NCBI GenBank assembly: GCA_020438105.1
Contig: JAGQVE010000032.1
Coordinates: forward strand, 1-44,982
Direction: 5' to 3'
Length of the DNA stretch: 44,982 bases
Origin: Bacteroidales bacterium
Lineage (GTDB): Bacteria > Bacteroidota > Bacteroidia > Bacteroidales > JAADJA01
The translations under genes were made by a program, and so were the position numbers. Below the pieces are notes generated by a model. That model did no database searches. It had not been told where the DNA came from and was given only the letters and a program-made list of their open reading frames with translations. The number at the start of each line of letters is the position of its first letter. The stretch's first letter is position 1. Shown piece after piece: positions 1-9,410 of this stretch.

Positions 1-72
1 TCTTTCAATCCTAATTTTATTACCTTTGATTTCCCGCTTCGCCATTTTAAACCATTTAAACTTAAGTTATGA
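1..72. other. Window edge, possible end or start of a truncated gene
   Basis: Two readings are open here and I cannot choose. On the plus strand the frame starting at base 1 stays open until a TGA at 70-72, which overlaps the ATG of the next gene (ATGA), as in a translationally coupled operon. On the minus strand an ATG at 45-43 opens a basic 15-residue start (MAKREIKGNKIRIER) that runs off the edge. A plus-strand TACCTTTG at 21-28 fits the Bacteroidota -7 box and could serve the gene at 69. The minus reading would leave only 23 bases between divergent starts. Confidence 0.25.
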
Positions 73-377
73 TTGGAGATCTATTTTCAAAATTACAGGA
101 CGCCCGCCAAAGGATCGAAGAAGCCAAAAATAAACTCAACAGCATCATCATTGAGGTGGAGTCGGACCGCGGCAACATCAAGATAAAAGCCAATGCCAAC
201 AAAACCCTCACCAGCATTGAAATTTCGGAGGAGGCTATAAAAATGGATCGTACCGAACTGGAAGACCTGCTCATGCTTACTATCAATAAAGCGCTTGATG
301 AGGCTGCCCAGCGGGGTGAACTGGAAATGAAATCGATCACCAAAGATGTGTTACCCAACTTTCCGGGCTTGATATAA
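69..377 (+). CDS. YbaB/EbfC family nucleoid-associated protein
   Basis: A 102-residue small DNA-binding protein of the YbaB/EbfC family. These proteins form dimers, bind DNA with little specificity and coat the nucleoid. The sequence shows the usual plan: an N-terminal amphipathic helix (about residues 1-30, with the 'LQDARQRIEEAKNKL' heptad pattern), a central beta segment with 'ITIE/GNIKIKANANKTLTSIEI'-like strands, and a C-terminal helix with 'LEDLLMLTINKALDEA', which is the family hallmark. Length is normal. It ends just before a strong hairpin at 378-405 and converges on the ribonucleotide reductase. In many bacteria this family sits beside dnaX and recR; neither is visible here. The family assignment is firm, the exact role is not. 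Confidence 0.88.
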   Translation: MIGDLFSKLQDARQRIEEAKNKLNSIIIEVESDRGNIKIKANANKTLTSIEISEEAIKMDRTELEDLLMLTINKALDEAAQRGELEMKSITKDVLPNFPGLI

Positions 378-405
378 AAAATCCTGACGCTAAGGTCAGG
401 ATTTT
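378..405 (-). terminator. Hairpin terminator between convergent genes
   Basis: Perfect 11-bp stem AAAATCCTGAC / GTCAGGATTTT with the 6-base loop GCTAAG. Read on the minus strand it is followed by a run of six T, so it is a good rho-independent terminator for the ribonucleotide reductase, 30 bases past its stop. On the plus strand only four T follow, so it may also serve the YbaB gene, less strongly. Confidence 0.8.
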
Positions 406-435
406 CAAAAGAATATAATTTATAAAATCAACTTC

Positions 436-3138
436 TTAACCGCATTTGGAGTATCCGCACTCTTTGCAAACCAGGCAGCCTTCTTTGTACATCAGGCTTT
501 CTTCTGTTTTACACTCGGGGCAGGCACTCTTTTTAGCCACGGTTCCATCCGGGATGAATTTTTTCAAGGCTCTCACCACACCATTTTTCCAGGTATTGAT
601 TGATTCAATATCAAAAGTGAGGTTATCAACCAAATTGATGGCATAAGGTAATGGCATTCCATGACGCAAAATACCAGAAATCAGCTTGGCATAATTCCAG
701 AACTCTTTATTGAAAGAGCGGGATAATGCCGGAATAGTAATAGGATAACCTGCTTTATCAGTAAATTCAAAGTCGTACCGGCTTTTCCCATTTTCCTCTT
801 TGGTTTTGGTAACCGTTCCTTCATTTACCCATGGTGGCAAATAAAATTCATCTGATTTACCGGTAAAAATCTCATAGGGTTTTCCATCCAGTAATCCAAC
901 CACGGCAATCCACTTATCGTAATCATTCTGAAACCGTACGATCTCCGCATCCAATCTTTTTGGCCTTGGTGGTGCTTTGGTTTCTTTAAATTCAACAACA
1001 TTGTCTTTTTTACTATTGTTGCTGATCAATACACCATCGCGTGATCCGTCGCGGTAAATGGTCATTCCTTTACATCCGCTTTCCCAGGCAGTAGTATAAA
1101 CTTCACTTACAAGATCTTCAGTTACTTCTTTCGGAAGGTTCACAGTAACGGAAATTGAATGATCCACCCATTTCTGAACTTCGCCCTGCATCCTCACCTT
1201 TTCCACCCAATCCACATCATTGGAAGAAGCTTTGTAATAAGGTGATTTTTTAATAACCGGATTCAAATCTTCTTCACCATAGGCTTTTACTTCGGCCACA
1301 TTGTAACCGTTCACTTTCAGCCAGGTTTCAAATTTGGGGTGAAATACATTGTATTCTTCCCAGGCATCTCCTACCTCATCCACAAAGGATACATTTACGT
1401 CCTTGTCATTGGGGTTCACTTTGCGCCGACGTTTGTACGAAACCATATAAACCGGCTCGATACCAGAAGTGGTTTGTGTACAAATCGAAACGCTTCCTGT
1501 GGGGGCAATGGTGAGTAATGCAATATTCCGACGGCCTACCCTTTTCATTTTTTCGTAAATTTTCGGGGCAGCTTCTTTAATTCGGTTTATAAACGGATTA
1601 TCTTTTTCCTTTTCAATATCAAAAATTGGGAATGACCCACGTTGTTCGGCCAGATCAACCGATGAACGATAAGCTTCGATAGCAAGTAGTTTATGAACCT
1701 CCACCGAAAAATCAGTTGCTTCTTTGGTACCATACCGGCTTCCCAGCGCTGCTACCATATCGCCTTCGGCGGTGATACCAATGCCGGTACGACGGCCCTG
1801 CAGGGTTTTCGTTTTAATATTGGTCCACAGGTTATGTTCAACTATTTTAACATCATCCGGCTCGGGATCATCGTCCACCTTTTTCAAAATGGCATCAATC
1901 TTCTCGATCTCCAGATCGATGATATCGTCCATGATCCTTTGGGCATAATGCACATGTTTGCTGAAAAGCTCCGAATTGAAGTTTGCTTTTTCTGTAAAAG
2001 GATTCTCCACATAACTGTAAAGATTGAGCGCCAGCAAACGACAACTGTCGTATGGACACAAAGGAATTTCACCGCAAGGATTTGTGGATACGGTTTTAAA
2101 TCCAAGGTCGGCATAACAATCAGGAACGGCTTCACGGGAAACTGTATCCCAGAAAAGAATTCCTGGCTCAGCAGATTCCCAGGCGTTATGGATGATTTTA
2201 TCCCACAATTTGCGGGCATCAATTTCTTTTGTATAAACAGGGTTATCCGAATCGATCGGGTATTTTTGAATGTAAGGTTTGTTTTCTTTAACAGCTGTCA
2301 TAAACTCATCGTCGATCTTTACCGAAACATTGGCCCCGGTGACTTTACCTTTGTCCATTTTAGCATCGATGAATTTTTCCGAATCGGGATGTTTTATGGA
2401 AATCGTGAGCATAAGCGCACCCCTTCGACCATCCTGGGCCACTTCGCGGGTGGAGTTGCTGTAGCGTTCCATAAAAGGAACAATACCGGTTGAAGTAAGG
2501 GCACTGTTTTTAACCGGGCTTCCCTCAGGACGGATGTGGCTCAAATCATGACCAACACCCCCACGGCGTTTCATTAGCTGCACCTGCTCCTGATCAATCT
2601 TGAGGATTCCACCGTATGAATCGGCATTGCCATTGGTACCTATAACAAAACAATTACTTAATGACGAAATTTGAAAATCATTACCAATGCCAGCCATTGG
2701 TCCGCCTTGCGGAATGATGTATTTAAAATCCTTGAGTAGCATATATACCTCGTGTGCCGACAAGGGATTTGGATATTTCTTTTCGATACGTGCAATCTCG
2801 TTTGCAAGTCGCCAATGCATATCGTCAGGTGTCATTTCAAACAAATTACCCTGACTATCTTTTAATGAATACTTATTGATCCAAACGTTGGCTGCCAGCT
2901 CATCACCTTTAAAGTATTTAGCCGCACTTTCGCGAACTTGCTCCGGAGCAATTGGTTTAAGCCCAGACGAACCTTTTTTCATTTGCGCTTGTGCATCATT
3001 GCTTTCGTTAGCTGATTCAGGAATTGCATCTTCCACTTTTTCCGGCCGTTGTCGTTTGTGAAGCAAAGTATCGTAGTAAGATTCTTGTTTTGTGGCTGCT
3101 ACTTGCTGGTCGACGCTGGCAAAGAGATTGTCCTCCAT
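436..3138 (-). CDS. nrdJ: Adenosylcobalamin-dependent (class II) ribonucleotide reductase
   Basis: Reduces ribonucleotides to deoxyribonucleotides using a thiyl radical generated from coenzyme B12, with or without oxygen. The 900-residue protein carries 'SNCFVIG' (Cys163), 'NPCGEIPL' (Asn353, Cys355, Glu357; the radical cysteine loop) and 'SCRLLALNLY' (Cys366, partner of Cys163 in the redox pair), then 'LTIAPTGSVS' and 'GIEPVY' near residues 560-580. The C-terminus is a cysteine-rich ribbon, CPEC...CLVCKECGYSKCG, which in this family returns electrons from thioredoxin to the active site. The first 60 residues are low-complexity and poorly conserved. The gene stands alone, with its own likely promoter at 3229-3261 and terminator at 378-405. 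I found no B12 riboswitch box or clear NrdR box upstream. Confidence 0.93.
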   Translation of the reverse strand: MEDNLFASVDQQVAATKQESYYDTLLHKRQRPEKVEDAIPESANESNDAQAQMKKGSSGLKPIAPEQVRESAAKYFKGDELAANVWINKYSLKDSQGNLFEMTPDDMHWRLANEIARIEKKYPNPLSAHEVYMLLKDFKYIIPQGGPMAGIGNDFQISSLSNCFVIGTNGNADSYGGILKIDQEQVQLMKRRGGVGHDLSHIRPEGSPVKNSALTSTGIVPFMERYSNSTREVAQDGRRGALMLTISIKHPDSEKFIDAKMDKGKVTGANVSVKIDDEFMTAVKENKPYIQKYPIDSDNPVYTKEIDARKLWDKIIHNAWESAEPGILFWDTVSREAVPDCYADLGFKTVSTNPCGEIPLCPYDSCRLLALNLYSYVENPFTEKANFNSELFSKHVHYAQRIMDDIIDLEIEKIDAILKKVDDDPEPDDVKIVEHNLWTNIKTKTLQGRRTGIGITAEGDMVAALGSRYGTKEATDFSVEVHKLLAIEAYRSSVDLAEQRGSFPIFDIEKEKDNPFINRIKEAAPKIYEKMKRVGRRNIALLTIAPTGSVSICTQTTSGIEPVYMVSYKRRRKVNPNDKDVNVSFVDEVGDAWEEYNVFHPKFETWLKVNGYNVAEVKAYGEEDLNPVIKKSPYYKASSNDVDWVEKVRMQGEVQKWVDHSISVTVNLPKEVTEDLVSEVYTTAWESGCKGMTIYRDGSRDGVLISNNSKKDNVVEFKETKAPPRPKRLDAEIVRFQNDYDKWIAVVGLLDGKPYEIFTGKSDEFYLPPWVNEGTVTKTKEENGKSRYDFEFTDKAGYPITIPALSRSFNKEFWNYAKLISGILRHGMPLPYAINLVDNLTFDIESINTWKNGVVRALKKFIPDGTVAKKSACPECKTEESLMYKEGCLVCKECGYSKCG

Positions 3139-3550
3139 AACGATAGTGATTTGATTTGTCGTTTTTAATTTGTAAAATATTGAATTTGAGGTAAAAAGCC
3201 CTTAAACACACCTTGATTTTCGGTTTAGCGAAGATACAACAGATAAAAAGGCCAAAGCAAACTCTATTTTTAACACCCTGTTGTTGAAAAAATCGTATAT
3301 GGTTGAAAGCAAATTTACTAGCCTGTCAGCAGTTGATTTATTAACATATATTTAATAAAATTTTTAGTTTTTCTCAACATTTACTCAATCAATGCCAAAC
3401 TGCTGTTATCATTGATATATAAGGTTTTGCCACATACTTAAAGGCTTGCATATTAGTAAAATTTTTATTCCTGAAGGTTACTTCTGACGATTTTTTTTCA
3501 AGGAAGTTATAACAACCTAAAATTGTGAAATAATTCACATAAAAACTGCG
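3139..3550. other. 412-base intergenic region
   Basis: AT-rich spacer between the ribonucleotide reductase start and the end of the TolB-like gene. Apart from the promoter at 3229-3261 I see no coding frame of convincing composition, no riboswitch consensus and no strong hairpin. Confidence 0.5.
3229..3261 (-). promoter_or_regulatory. Probable promoter of the ribonucleotide reductase gene
   Basis: On the minus strand TTTG (3261-3258) is followed after 21 bases by TATCTTCG (3236-3229). This is one mismatch from the Bacteroidota consensus TTTG-N19-21-TAnnTTTG. It predicts a leader of roughly 84 bases before the ATG at 3138. A second -7-like box (TAAATTTG at 3317-3310) lies further up but lacks a -33 box. 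Confidence 0.45.
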
Positions 3551-6500
3551 CTAAAAATCGAGGCTTAAACTGAGATAAAAAATGGAAGGCTGAACAATCA
3601 TATCTTCAACACCCCAGGCAAGGTCGGCACGGATAAAATACCCCAGAACACGTGTGCGTGCGCCAAAGCCAAAACCACCAACCAGCGGATCTTTTTGCAC
3701 CTTCACAGTGATATTTAGGGGTGGCAGTTCAATTTCATTGGTGAACAGATAATTGTCTTCGGAATAGGGATGTAAACCGGTCCAAGCAGTTCCCAGGTCG
3801 CCAAAACCAACCAACATAAAATTATACAGGAAATCAGATTTGATGGGCGATCTGGAAAAATATCTGAATACCGGAAATCGCAGTTCAGTATTGATTACAG
3901 CAAATGAATTTCCATTACGGATATTCTGGTCGAAACCGCGTAAATTGGTAGCCAGGGTTTGATATGCATAATTCTGCTCCAGATCAACCGGTGTGGAAGA
4001 GGAGAATTTGGGGAAAAGCCAGTTATCAACACCCCCCATATAATAAATCAGTTTATTGTTCAAAAAGGATGTGCTTGTTGCAAAACGATTGGCCCAGATA
4101 AACATGCGATGAATGGGCTGATAATTCCTGAAATCCAAACCAACTACGGCCATCTTCTGATCGAAATAATCAATGCTTTGATAATATTCACCAAAAATTT
4201 TAAACCGGGTTCCATCGAATAGGTTCATGCCAAGACTTTTGGTATTGTCGTAAATCAGTTCTTCCTTGGCTATGACCGAGTTTGCAGATTGTTTGGGAAA
4301 TTCAAGGGTAAAGGCATCGGTTGATCGCAATACCCCTCTTTCATATTTGTAAGAAAGTGTTGTTTTTAATGCAAATACCGGACTGAAGGGGTATTTCATG
4401 ATATAATGAAGCTCATGTGTAAAAATCCTGTAAAAAGCTACATTTTGAATATTATACTCATTCACCTGCCTGTGAAAAACGATCTCTTTATCCACCCTTT
4501 TTTTCAGGTTTGCATACGAAAACAAATACTCATTATTGGCCAGGTTCAGGTTCAGTCGCACGCCGCCTGAAATCCGGTAATCTTCCAAAAGATCGGTGAC
4601 TCCAATCTGGAAAAGGGCATTGAATCCGGGATTCAGGTATATGGGATTATTTCCACCCGAAAAAGGTTGGTAATTTTGGTTCAGATAGGAGAAATCAATC
4701 TGGGTCACAATCTGATTGATAAAATACTCAACATTGTAATTCAATCGTTTGGGAGGTTCATCTTCATCTGCATTTCCCTGGCCGGGAAGCGGAACACCAA
4801 TATCGGTAAATTTCCAGTTGATCGCACTTTCCGAATCAAACTTATAATTATTGATATCAAAATTTCCATCCTTCACCGTTGTATCGGCCTTCATTATTTC
4901 CCTGATAGCATCGCTCTGATGAGCAGTTCTGAAACCCCTGTTTCGCTTACCATCTGCTTTACCGGTACCTGAGGCACCTTCAGCTTCCTGCGCCTGCTTT
5001 TTGCCATAAAGGTTTATCTGTTGCTCCATGTGATTGGTATTGCTCAAATTTATTGGAGACAATGACTCAACAGGTATCTGGTCAGCAACCTGCATGATAT
5101 ACTGATCCTCTTTATACAATACCTGTGTGAACTTAAAGGCGTCAGGAGCAAAACTTTGTTCGAGGATATTGCGGTTGTAATTGGAAATGGGGTAACTGTT
5201 GGTAAAATACCGATAATGCGTTGTGGTATCAATGTAACTGATGGCGCTGTCAAACCAACCCAGATAACGGTTATAAATTCCGTTTTGATCGCTCAGATAA
5301 GTAATGTAACCGTTTTCATATTGCATGGGCCGGATTTCATTGGCCAGGGGTGTTTCGGTTACCCTTCGAAGAATATTACTCTCGGTACTCAGATTATAGT
5401 AAAACAGGTCATATCTTTTCTGAACCTTCTCCTGTTTGTATTTCATTTCAAAACGAAGAGTATCGGAAACCCGGTTTGAACTGAAGATGATACCGGAAGA
5501 ATTATTGATAAACCTGGGGTTGAGATCGTCGAAATGGTCTTTTGTTATTTGTTTGAATGAATTGGAGCCAATATCATAAATAAAAATATCTGTTTGTCCG
5601 CGCACCACTGCCGACATCACTAATTGCCTGCCATCATCATTGTAAGCAAAATCCAGCACCTTTTCAAACTGATAGAGAATCACTTCTTCGGTTTTCTTTT
5701 CGTCCATCAGGTAATAGTTCATCACCGGCTCACCTTTTCGTTCCTCGAGGAACGCAAGAATCCGGCTACTCGGATGCCAGGCTGTTAGGGGGTAAGAATA
5801 GTCAATCTTTTCATCGAGCCGGTAACCTCCCCCTTTTATCTTTTTGCGTTTGCCGGTATTCAGATCTTTCAGATACACTTTGTATTTACCATACCTGTTA
5901 TAGGAATACACTGCATAGTTTCCGTCGGGGCTGATATTGAGATTAAAATACTGGGCATGTGATTTTATTTTTTTCAGGAGTGAACCTTCGGGAAATTCCC
6001 TGGATTCATCGATTGCAGAATACATTTCTTTATAATGATTCAGTGCTTCGGTCATCAGGTTTTTAAATGAAACTCCCAATATGTAAAGGAATCCACTTTC
6101 GAGCCGGCGGCTCACTTTGGCCATGTAGATAATATTGGATATGGACGACTCCCCGTATTTTTCAGCAATATAGCGCCAAAAGGCATGACCGGCATAAGTT
6201 GCTTCTGTGCCTGTTAGCTGGTTGAATTTATCAAACCTGCCACTTAAAATCCCATCTTTTACGATGTTGTCAATCTCGGCATTCCAGTCTTCTGAAACAT
6301 AGGAAACCAAACCGTTTAAATACCAATCAGGAAATGGGAACAGTGAAGTATTTTTGATTTGCGAACCAATTGAGCTGCCGTACAATAGCTGATTAACGAT
6401 GGTTTGCGCAATGCCTGCACGAATTTGTTTGTCGAAGTTTTTATGACTACCGTCAAAATATAAAAACACTTTTTTACCTATGATGTGCGTAACTCCACCG

Positions 6501-6877
6501 GTGTTATACCTTTCATCCTGAATGAGCCCGATATTGCTTTGTTTGAGATCGGTAAGGGTATTGTAAACGATGAATTGCATTTTTTCATCGAGGCTGGTAT
6601 CCAGTTTATCTTCTATCGACTCAATATTTTCTTCGATGTATTTTGCAGCATACAAAGCAAGCTCCTGCCCGCCGAGGTAAAAATAAACGTCGAACTGATC
6701 GTATTTATAAAATGTCCACTGAAAGTTTTTATACTGCACACGGTTTTTCCCAAAGCTCATTTGCGAACCATTGTAAAACTGTGCCGAAACAGGTATACTT
6801 ATGATCATAAGCATAACAATCACCAGCAAAACACCAGGGAAAGGGGAAATTTTTATTTGATTACCATTTCTACGCAT
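3551..6877 (-). CDS. TolB-like propeller protein with outer-membrane barrel
   Basis: A 1108-residue exported protein of unknown exact role, of a type often named 'translocation protein TolB' in Bacteroidota. I start it at the ATG at 6877, not at an upstream start at 6925, because AGGA lies seven bases before it and a clean signal peptide follows (MRRNG..., hydrophobic LLVIVMLMIISI, cut after VSA). About residues 30-280 resemble a peptidase-MA fold, but the zinc site is degenerate: 'GIAQTIVNQ' stands where HExxH should be, and 'DWYLNGLVSY' lacks the usual Glu. Residues about 290-560 show TolB/WD-like propeller repeats ('WHPSSRILAFL', 'YNDDGRQLVMSA', 'FINNSSGIIFSS'). The last 350 residues look like an Omp85/surface-antigen barrel with 'GGFGFGARTRV' and a terminal Phe. 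It probably sits in the outer membrane. It follows lepA on the same strand by 133 bases. Confidence 0.7.
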   Translation of the reverse strand: MRRNGNQIKISPFPGVLLVIVMLMIISIPVSAQFYNGSQMSFGKNRVQYKNFQWTFYKYDQFDVYFYLGGQELALYAAKYIEENIESIEDKLDTSLDEKMQFIVYNTLTDLKQSNIGLIQDERYNTGGVTHIIGKKVFLYFDGSHKNFDKQIRAGIAQTIVNQLLYGSSIGSQIKNTSLFPFPDWYLNGLVSYVSEDWNAEIDNIVKDGILSGRFDKFNQLTGTEATYAGHAFWRYIAEKYGESSISNIIYMAKVSRRLESGFLYILGVSFKNLMTEALNHYKEMYSAIDESREFPEGSLLKKIKSHAQYFNLNISPDGNYAVYSYNRYGKYKVYLKDLNTGKRKKIKGGGYRLDEKIDYSYPLTAWHPSSRILAFLEERKGEPVMNYYLMDEKKTEEVILYQFEKVLDFAYNDDGRQLVMSAVVRGQTDIFIYDIGSNSFKQITKDHFDDLNPRFINNSSGIIFSSNRVSDTLRFEMKYKQEKVQKRYDLFYYNLSTESNILRRVTETPLANEIRPMQYENGYITYLSDQNGIYNRYLGWFDSAISYIDTTTHYRYFTNSYPISNYNRNILEQSFAPDAFKFTQVLYKEDQYIMQVADQIPVESLSPINLSNTNHMEQQINLYGKKQAQEAEGASGTGKADGKRNRGFRTAHQSDAIREIMKADTTVKDGNFDINNYKFDSESAINWKFTDIGVPLPGQGNADEDEPPKRLNYNVEYFINQIVTQIDFSYLNQNYQPFSGGNNPIYLNPGFNALFQIGVTDLLEDYRISGGVRLNLNLANNEYLFSYANLKKRVDKEIVFHRQVNEYNIQNVAFYRIFTHELHYIMKYPFSPVFALKTTLSYKYERGVLRSTDAFTLEFPKQSANSVIAKEELIYDNTKSLGMNLFDGTRFKIFGEYYQSIDYFDQKMAVVGLDFRNYQPIHRMFIWANRFATSTSFLNNKLIYYMGGVDNWLFPKFSSSTPVDLEQNYAYQTLATNLRGFDQNIRNGNSFAVINTELRFPVFRYFSRSPIKSDFLYNFMLVGFGDLGTAWTGLHPYSEDNYLFTNEIELPPLNITVKVQKDPLVGGFGFGARTRVLGYFIRADLAWGVEDMIVQPSIFYLSLSLDF

Positions 6878-7010
6878 ACAGTTCCTGCGCCATATATAGA
6901 AAAAATAGTGTGCTAATTTAAACAATAATCTGATAGTGATATTGTTTAAAACGCATCAAAATTTCAAAGGTTCAGATCGCAATGATCCCAATAAATAAAG
7001 GAGAAATGAA

Positions 7011-8798
7011 TTAATCCAGTCGAAGTACTGCAAGGAAAGCCGACTGCGGAACCTCCACATTACCTACCTGCCGCATCCGCTTTTTACCTTTTTTCTGTTT
7101 TTCGAGGAGCTTGCGTTTACGGGTGATGTCGCCGCCATAACATTTGGCTGTTACATCTTTTCGGACTGCTTTAACGGTTTCGCGGGCAATGATTTTAGCA
7201 CCAATGGCTGCCTGTATCGCCACATCAAATTGCTGGCGCGGGATCAGTTCCCTGAGTTTTTCACAAATACGCCTACCGAAACTGTAAGCATTATCAACAT
7301 GGATGAGTGATGACAAAGCATCAACAGTGTCGCCATTCAAAAGTATATCGAGTTTTACCAGTTTGGCCGGTTGATAGCCTTTCTGGAAATAATCAAAGGA
7401 GGCATAGCCTTTTGAAATACTTTTCAATTTATCATAAAAGTCGAAAACAATCTCACTCAGGGGCATTTCAAAAGTAACCTCCACCCTGTCGGAGCTGAGA
7501 TAAATCTGGTTTTTGAGGGTTCCCCTTTTATCAATACATAATTTCATGATGCCGCCCACATACTCCGATTTGGAAATGATCTGGGCAACGATCATGGGCT
7601 CTTCAATATGATCGATGTACTTTTGATCGGGCATACCACTTGGGTTATGCACCTCAATAATTTCGCCTTTGTTGCTGATCACATTAAAAGAAACGTTGGG
7701 AACCGTAGTAATAACATCCATATCAAATTCCCGGTCAAGACGCTCCTGTATAATTTCCATGTGCAAAAGGCCTAAAAAGCCACACCGGAAACCAAAACCA
7801 AGTGCCGCTGATGATTCCGGTTCAAAAGTGAGGGACGCATCGTTGAGTTGTAACTTTTCGATGGAGGCCCTCAAGTCCTCGTAGTCATCCGCATCAATGG
7901 GATAAATCCCGGCAAAAACCATCGGTTTAACATTCTTGAAACCGGCAATTGCTTCTTTGCAGGGATTTTCAACATGGGTTACCGTATCACCAACTTTAAC
8001 CTCTTTGGATGTTTTAATACCTGAAATGATATAACCTACATCACCAGCTGAAAGCTGCTTTTTGGGGACCATTCCTAATTTCAAAACCCCGATTTCATCA
8101 GCATCATATTCTTTGGAGGTAGCCACAAATTTCACAAAGTCACCCTTATTAATGGTACCATTCATGATCCGAAAATAAGCAACAATTCCGCGATAGCTAT
8201 TATAAACCGAGTCAAAGATCAGGGCCTGTAAAGGAGCATCCGGGTCACCCTTTGGAGCCGGAACCCGGTGAACGATTGCCTCCAGAATTTCTTCAACACC
8301 ATAACCTGTTTTCCCACTGGCTTCCAGTATATCATCACGATCGCAACCAATTAAATCAACGATTTGATCTTTCACTTCCTCGGGCATGGCTGCCTCCAGG
8401 TCAAGTTTATTCAAAACCGGAATAATTTCCAGATCATGATCAATTGCCAGGTAAAGGTTGGAGATGGTTTGCGCCTGAATACCCTGAGTGGCGTCCACGA
8501 TAAGCAAAGCGCCTTCACAGGCGGCAATGGACCTCGACACTTCATAGGAGAAATCAACGTGACCAGGAGTGTCGATCAGGTTCAGGATGTATTTTTCCCC
8601 GTTGAGCTCATACTCCATCTGAATGGCGTGGCTTTTAATGGTAATGCCTCGTTCCCTTTCCAGGTCCATGCTGTCGAGTACCTGATCCTGTTTTTCACGA
8701 TCATCAAGGGTGTGGGTCATATCCAATAAACGGTCGGCCAGGGTACTTTTACCATGATCGATATGAGCAATAATGCAGAAATTACGGGTATTCTTCAA
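7011..8798 (-). CDS. lepA: Elongation factor 4 (LepA)
   Basis: A ribosome-bound GTPase that back-translocates or otherwise helps stalled or newly assembled ribosomes. The 595-residue length is typical. The G domain shows 'AHIDHGKST' (residues 11-19, P-loop), 'DTPGHVDF' (switch II) and 'NKLD'; the family-specific C-terminal end carries '[18 protein letters not shown]' and '[15 protein letters not shown]', which separates LepA from EF-G. The start is unusual: the frame has no ATG or GTG upstream of the conserved N-terminus, an in-frame TAG lies only five codons ahead, and initiation must be at TTG (8798-8796). A -7 box, TATCTTTG (8832-8825), lies about 30 bases upstream, in line with a short leader. 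Confidence 0.96.
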   Translation of the reverse strand: MKNTRNFCIIAHIDHGKSTLADRLLDMTHTLDDREKQDQVLDSMDLERERGITIKSHAIQMEYELNGEKYILNLIDTPGHVDFSYEVSRSIAACEGALLIVDATQGIQAQTISNLYLAIDHDLEIIPVLNKLDLEAAMPEEVKDQIVDLIGCDRDDILEASGKTGYGVEEILEAIVHRVPAPKGDPDAPLQALIFDSVYNSYRGIVAYFRIMNGTINKGDFVKFVATSKEYDADEIGVLKLGMVPKKQLSAGDVGYIISGIKTSKEVKVGDTVTHVENPCKEAIAGFKNVKPMVFAGIYPIDADDYEDLRASIEKLQLNDASLTFEPESSAALGFGFRCGFLGLLHMEIIQERLDREFDMDVITTVPNVSFNVISNKGEIIEVHNPSGMPDQKYIDHIEEPMIVAQIISKSEYVGGIMKLCIDKRGTLKNQIYLSSDRVEVTFEMPLSEIVFDFYDKLKSISKGYASFDYFQKGYQPAKLVKLDILLNGDTVDALSSLIHVDNAYSFGRRICEKLRELIPRQQFDVAIQAAIGAKIIARETVKAVRKDVTAKCYGGDITRKRKLLEKQKKGKKRMRQVGNVEVPQSAFLAVLRLD

Positions 8799-8824
8799 GT
8801 TTTTTAAGTGCTAAAAATTGGGTG

Positions 8825-8832
8825 CAAAGATA
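8825..8832 (-). promoter_or_regulatory. -7 box upstream of lepA
   Basis: TATCTTTG on the minus strand matches TAnnTTTG exactly and would give a leader of about 20 bases before the TTG start at 8798. No matching TTTG is seen at the expected -33 distance. Confidence 0.4.
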
Positions 8833-8936
8833 GGAAATAGTTTGTGAAAAAATAGGGTCAATTATAAAAGTAGAACGGGCTTTAATCCGGCTGATTTAAT
8901 CTGGCTTTTAAGGGTAATAGAATTAACTAACTACCT

Positions 8937-9362
8937 TCAGAAATGAAGCTTGTGGTAATCGAATTTTTGATTGTCGGTGAAGATTTTGATTTTTTTGGCC
9001 AACCTGATGTAGATGTGCAAGTTGTTTATGGCAAACCATTTTATGGAATTGTTGTCACCTTGAGCAGCCATGGCAAACCTGGCAAGGATTTCAAATTTAT
9101 TTTTAATGAGCCACTTATGTGCTTTCTGGTCATTTACAATGGCCATATCAAGGGCCGCAAATTGCGGATACCCGTTTTTCATCAACCATTGAAAAGCTTC
9201 TTCGCTGCCACGAATGGCTTTGGAAAGAGCTGCCAGCTCAGCAAAGCCATTTTTAAGCAGCCACATAAAAATTTTATCGTTTCCGTCAATGGCCTCACCA
9301 AAAGCGAGTAAGATTTTAACGGGGTAGTCGTTAAGTTGTCCTTTCAGATATTCGTTGGGCAT
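8937..9362 (-). CDS. Small protein made of 25-residue tandem repeats
   Basis: I do not recognise a named family. The 141 residues consist of four consecutive 25-residue units from about residue 18 to 117, then part of a fifth. The units begin LLAFGEAIDGN, LAALSKAIRGS, FAALDMAIVND and LARFAMAAQGD, and share a core 'aLxxAIxGxxxaxxWLxKNgf'. The invariant Trp and the Lys-Asn/Asn-Asn pair recur every 25 residues. The periodic pattern of two short helices suggests a small alpha-solenoid, like HEAT or ankyrin folds but with a different period; such proteins usually bind other proteins. No signal peptide or membrane segment is present, so it is probably cytoplasmic. It lies 48 bases after the radical SAM gene on the same strand, so they may share a transcript. 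Confidence 0.7.
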   Translation of the reverse strand: MPNEYLKGQLNDYPVKILLAFGEAIDGNDKIFMWLLKNGFAELAALSKAIRGSEEAFQWLMKNGYPQFAALDMAIVNDQKAHKWLIKNKFEILARFAMAAQGDNNSIKWFAINNLHIYIRLAKKIKIFTDNQKFDYHKLHF

Positions 9363-9410
9363 AATAGCATGTAAAGTTAAAAAATTCAGATAACTTTTAT
9401 TAACCTCCTT

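Noticed and set aside
1693..2493. 266-codon plus-strand frame opposite the ribonucleotide reductase gene
   Set aside because: It is the antisense of well-conserved nrdJ sequence, with no own motifs or promoter.
3139..3303. Cobalamin riboswitch or NrdR box before nrdJ
   Set aside because: Looked for the B12-box word and for the NrdR palindrome on the minus strand; neither is present. The enzyme uses B12 but need not be controlled by it.
8851..8936. Terminator between the 25-residue-repeat gene and lepA
   Set aside because: The GGCTTTAATC-like words there are direct, imperfect repeats and do not form a clean stem.
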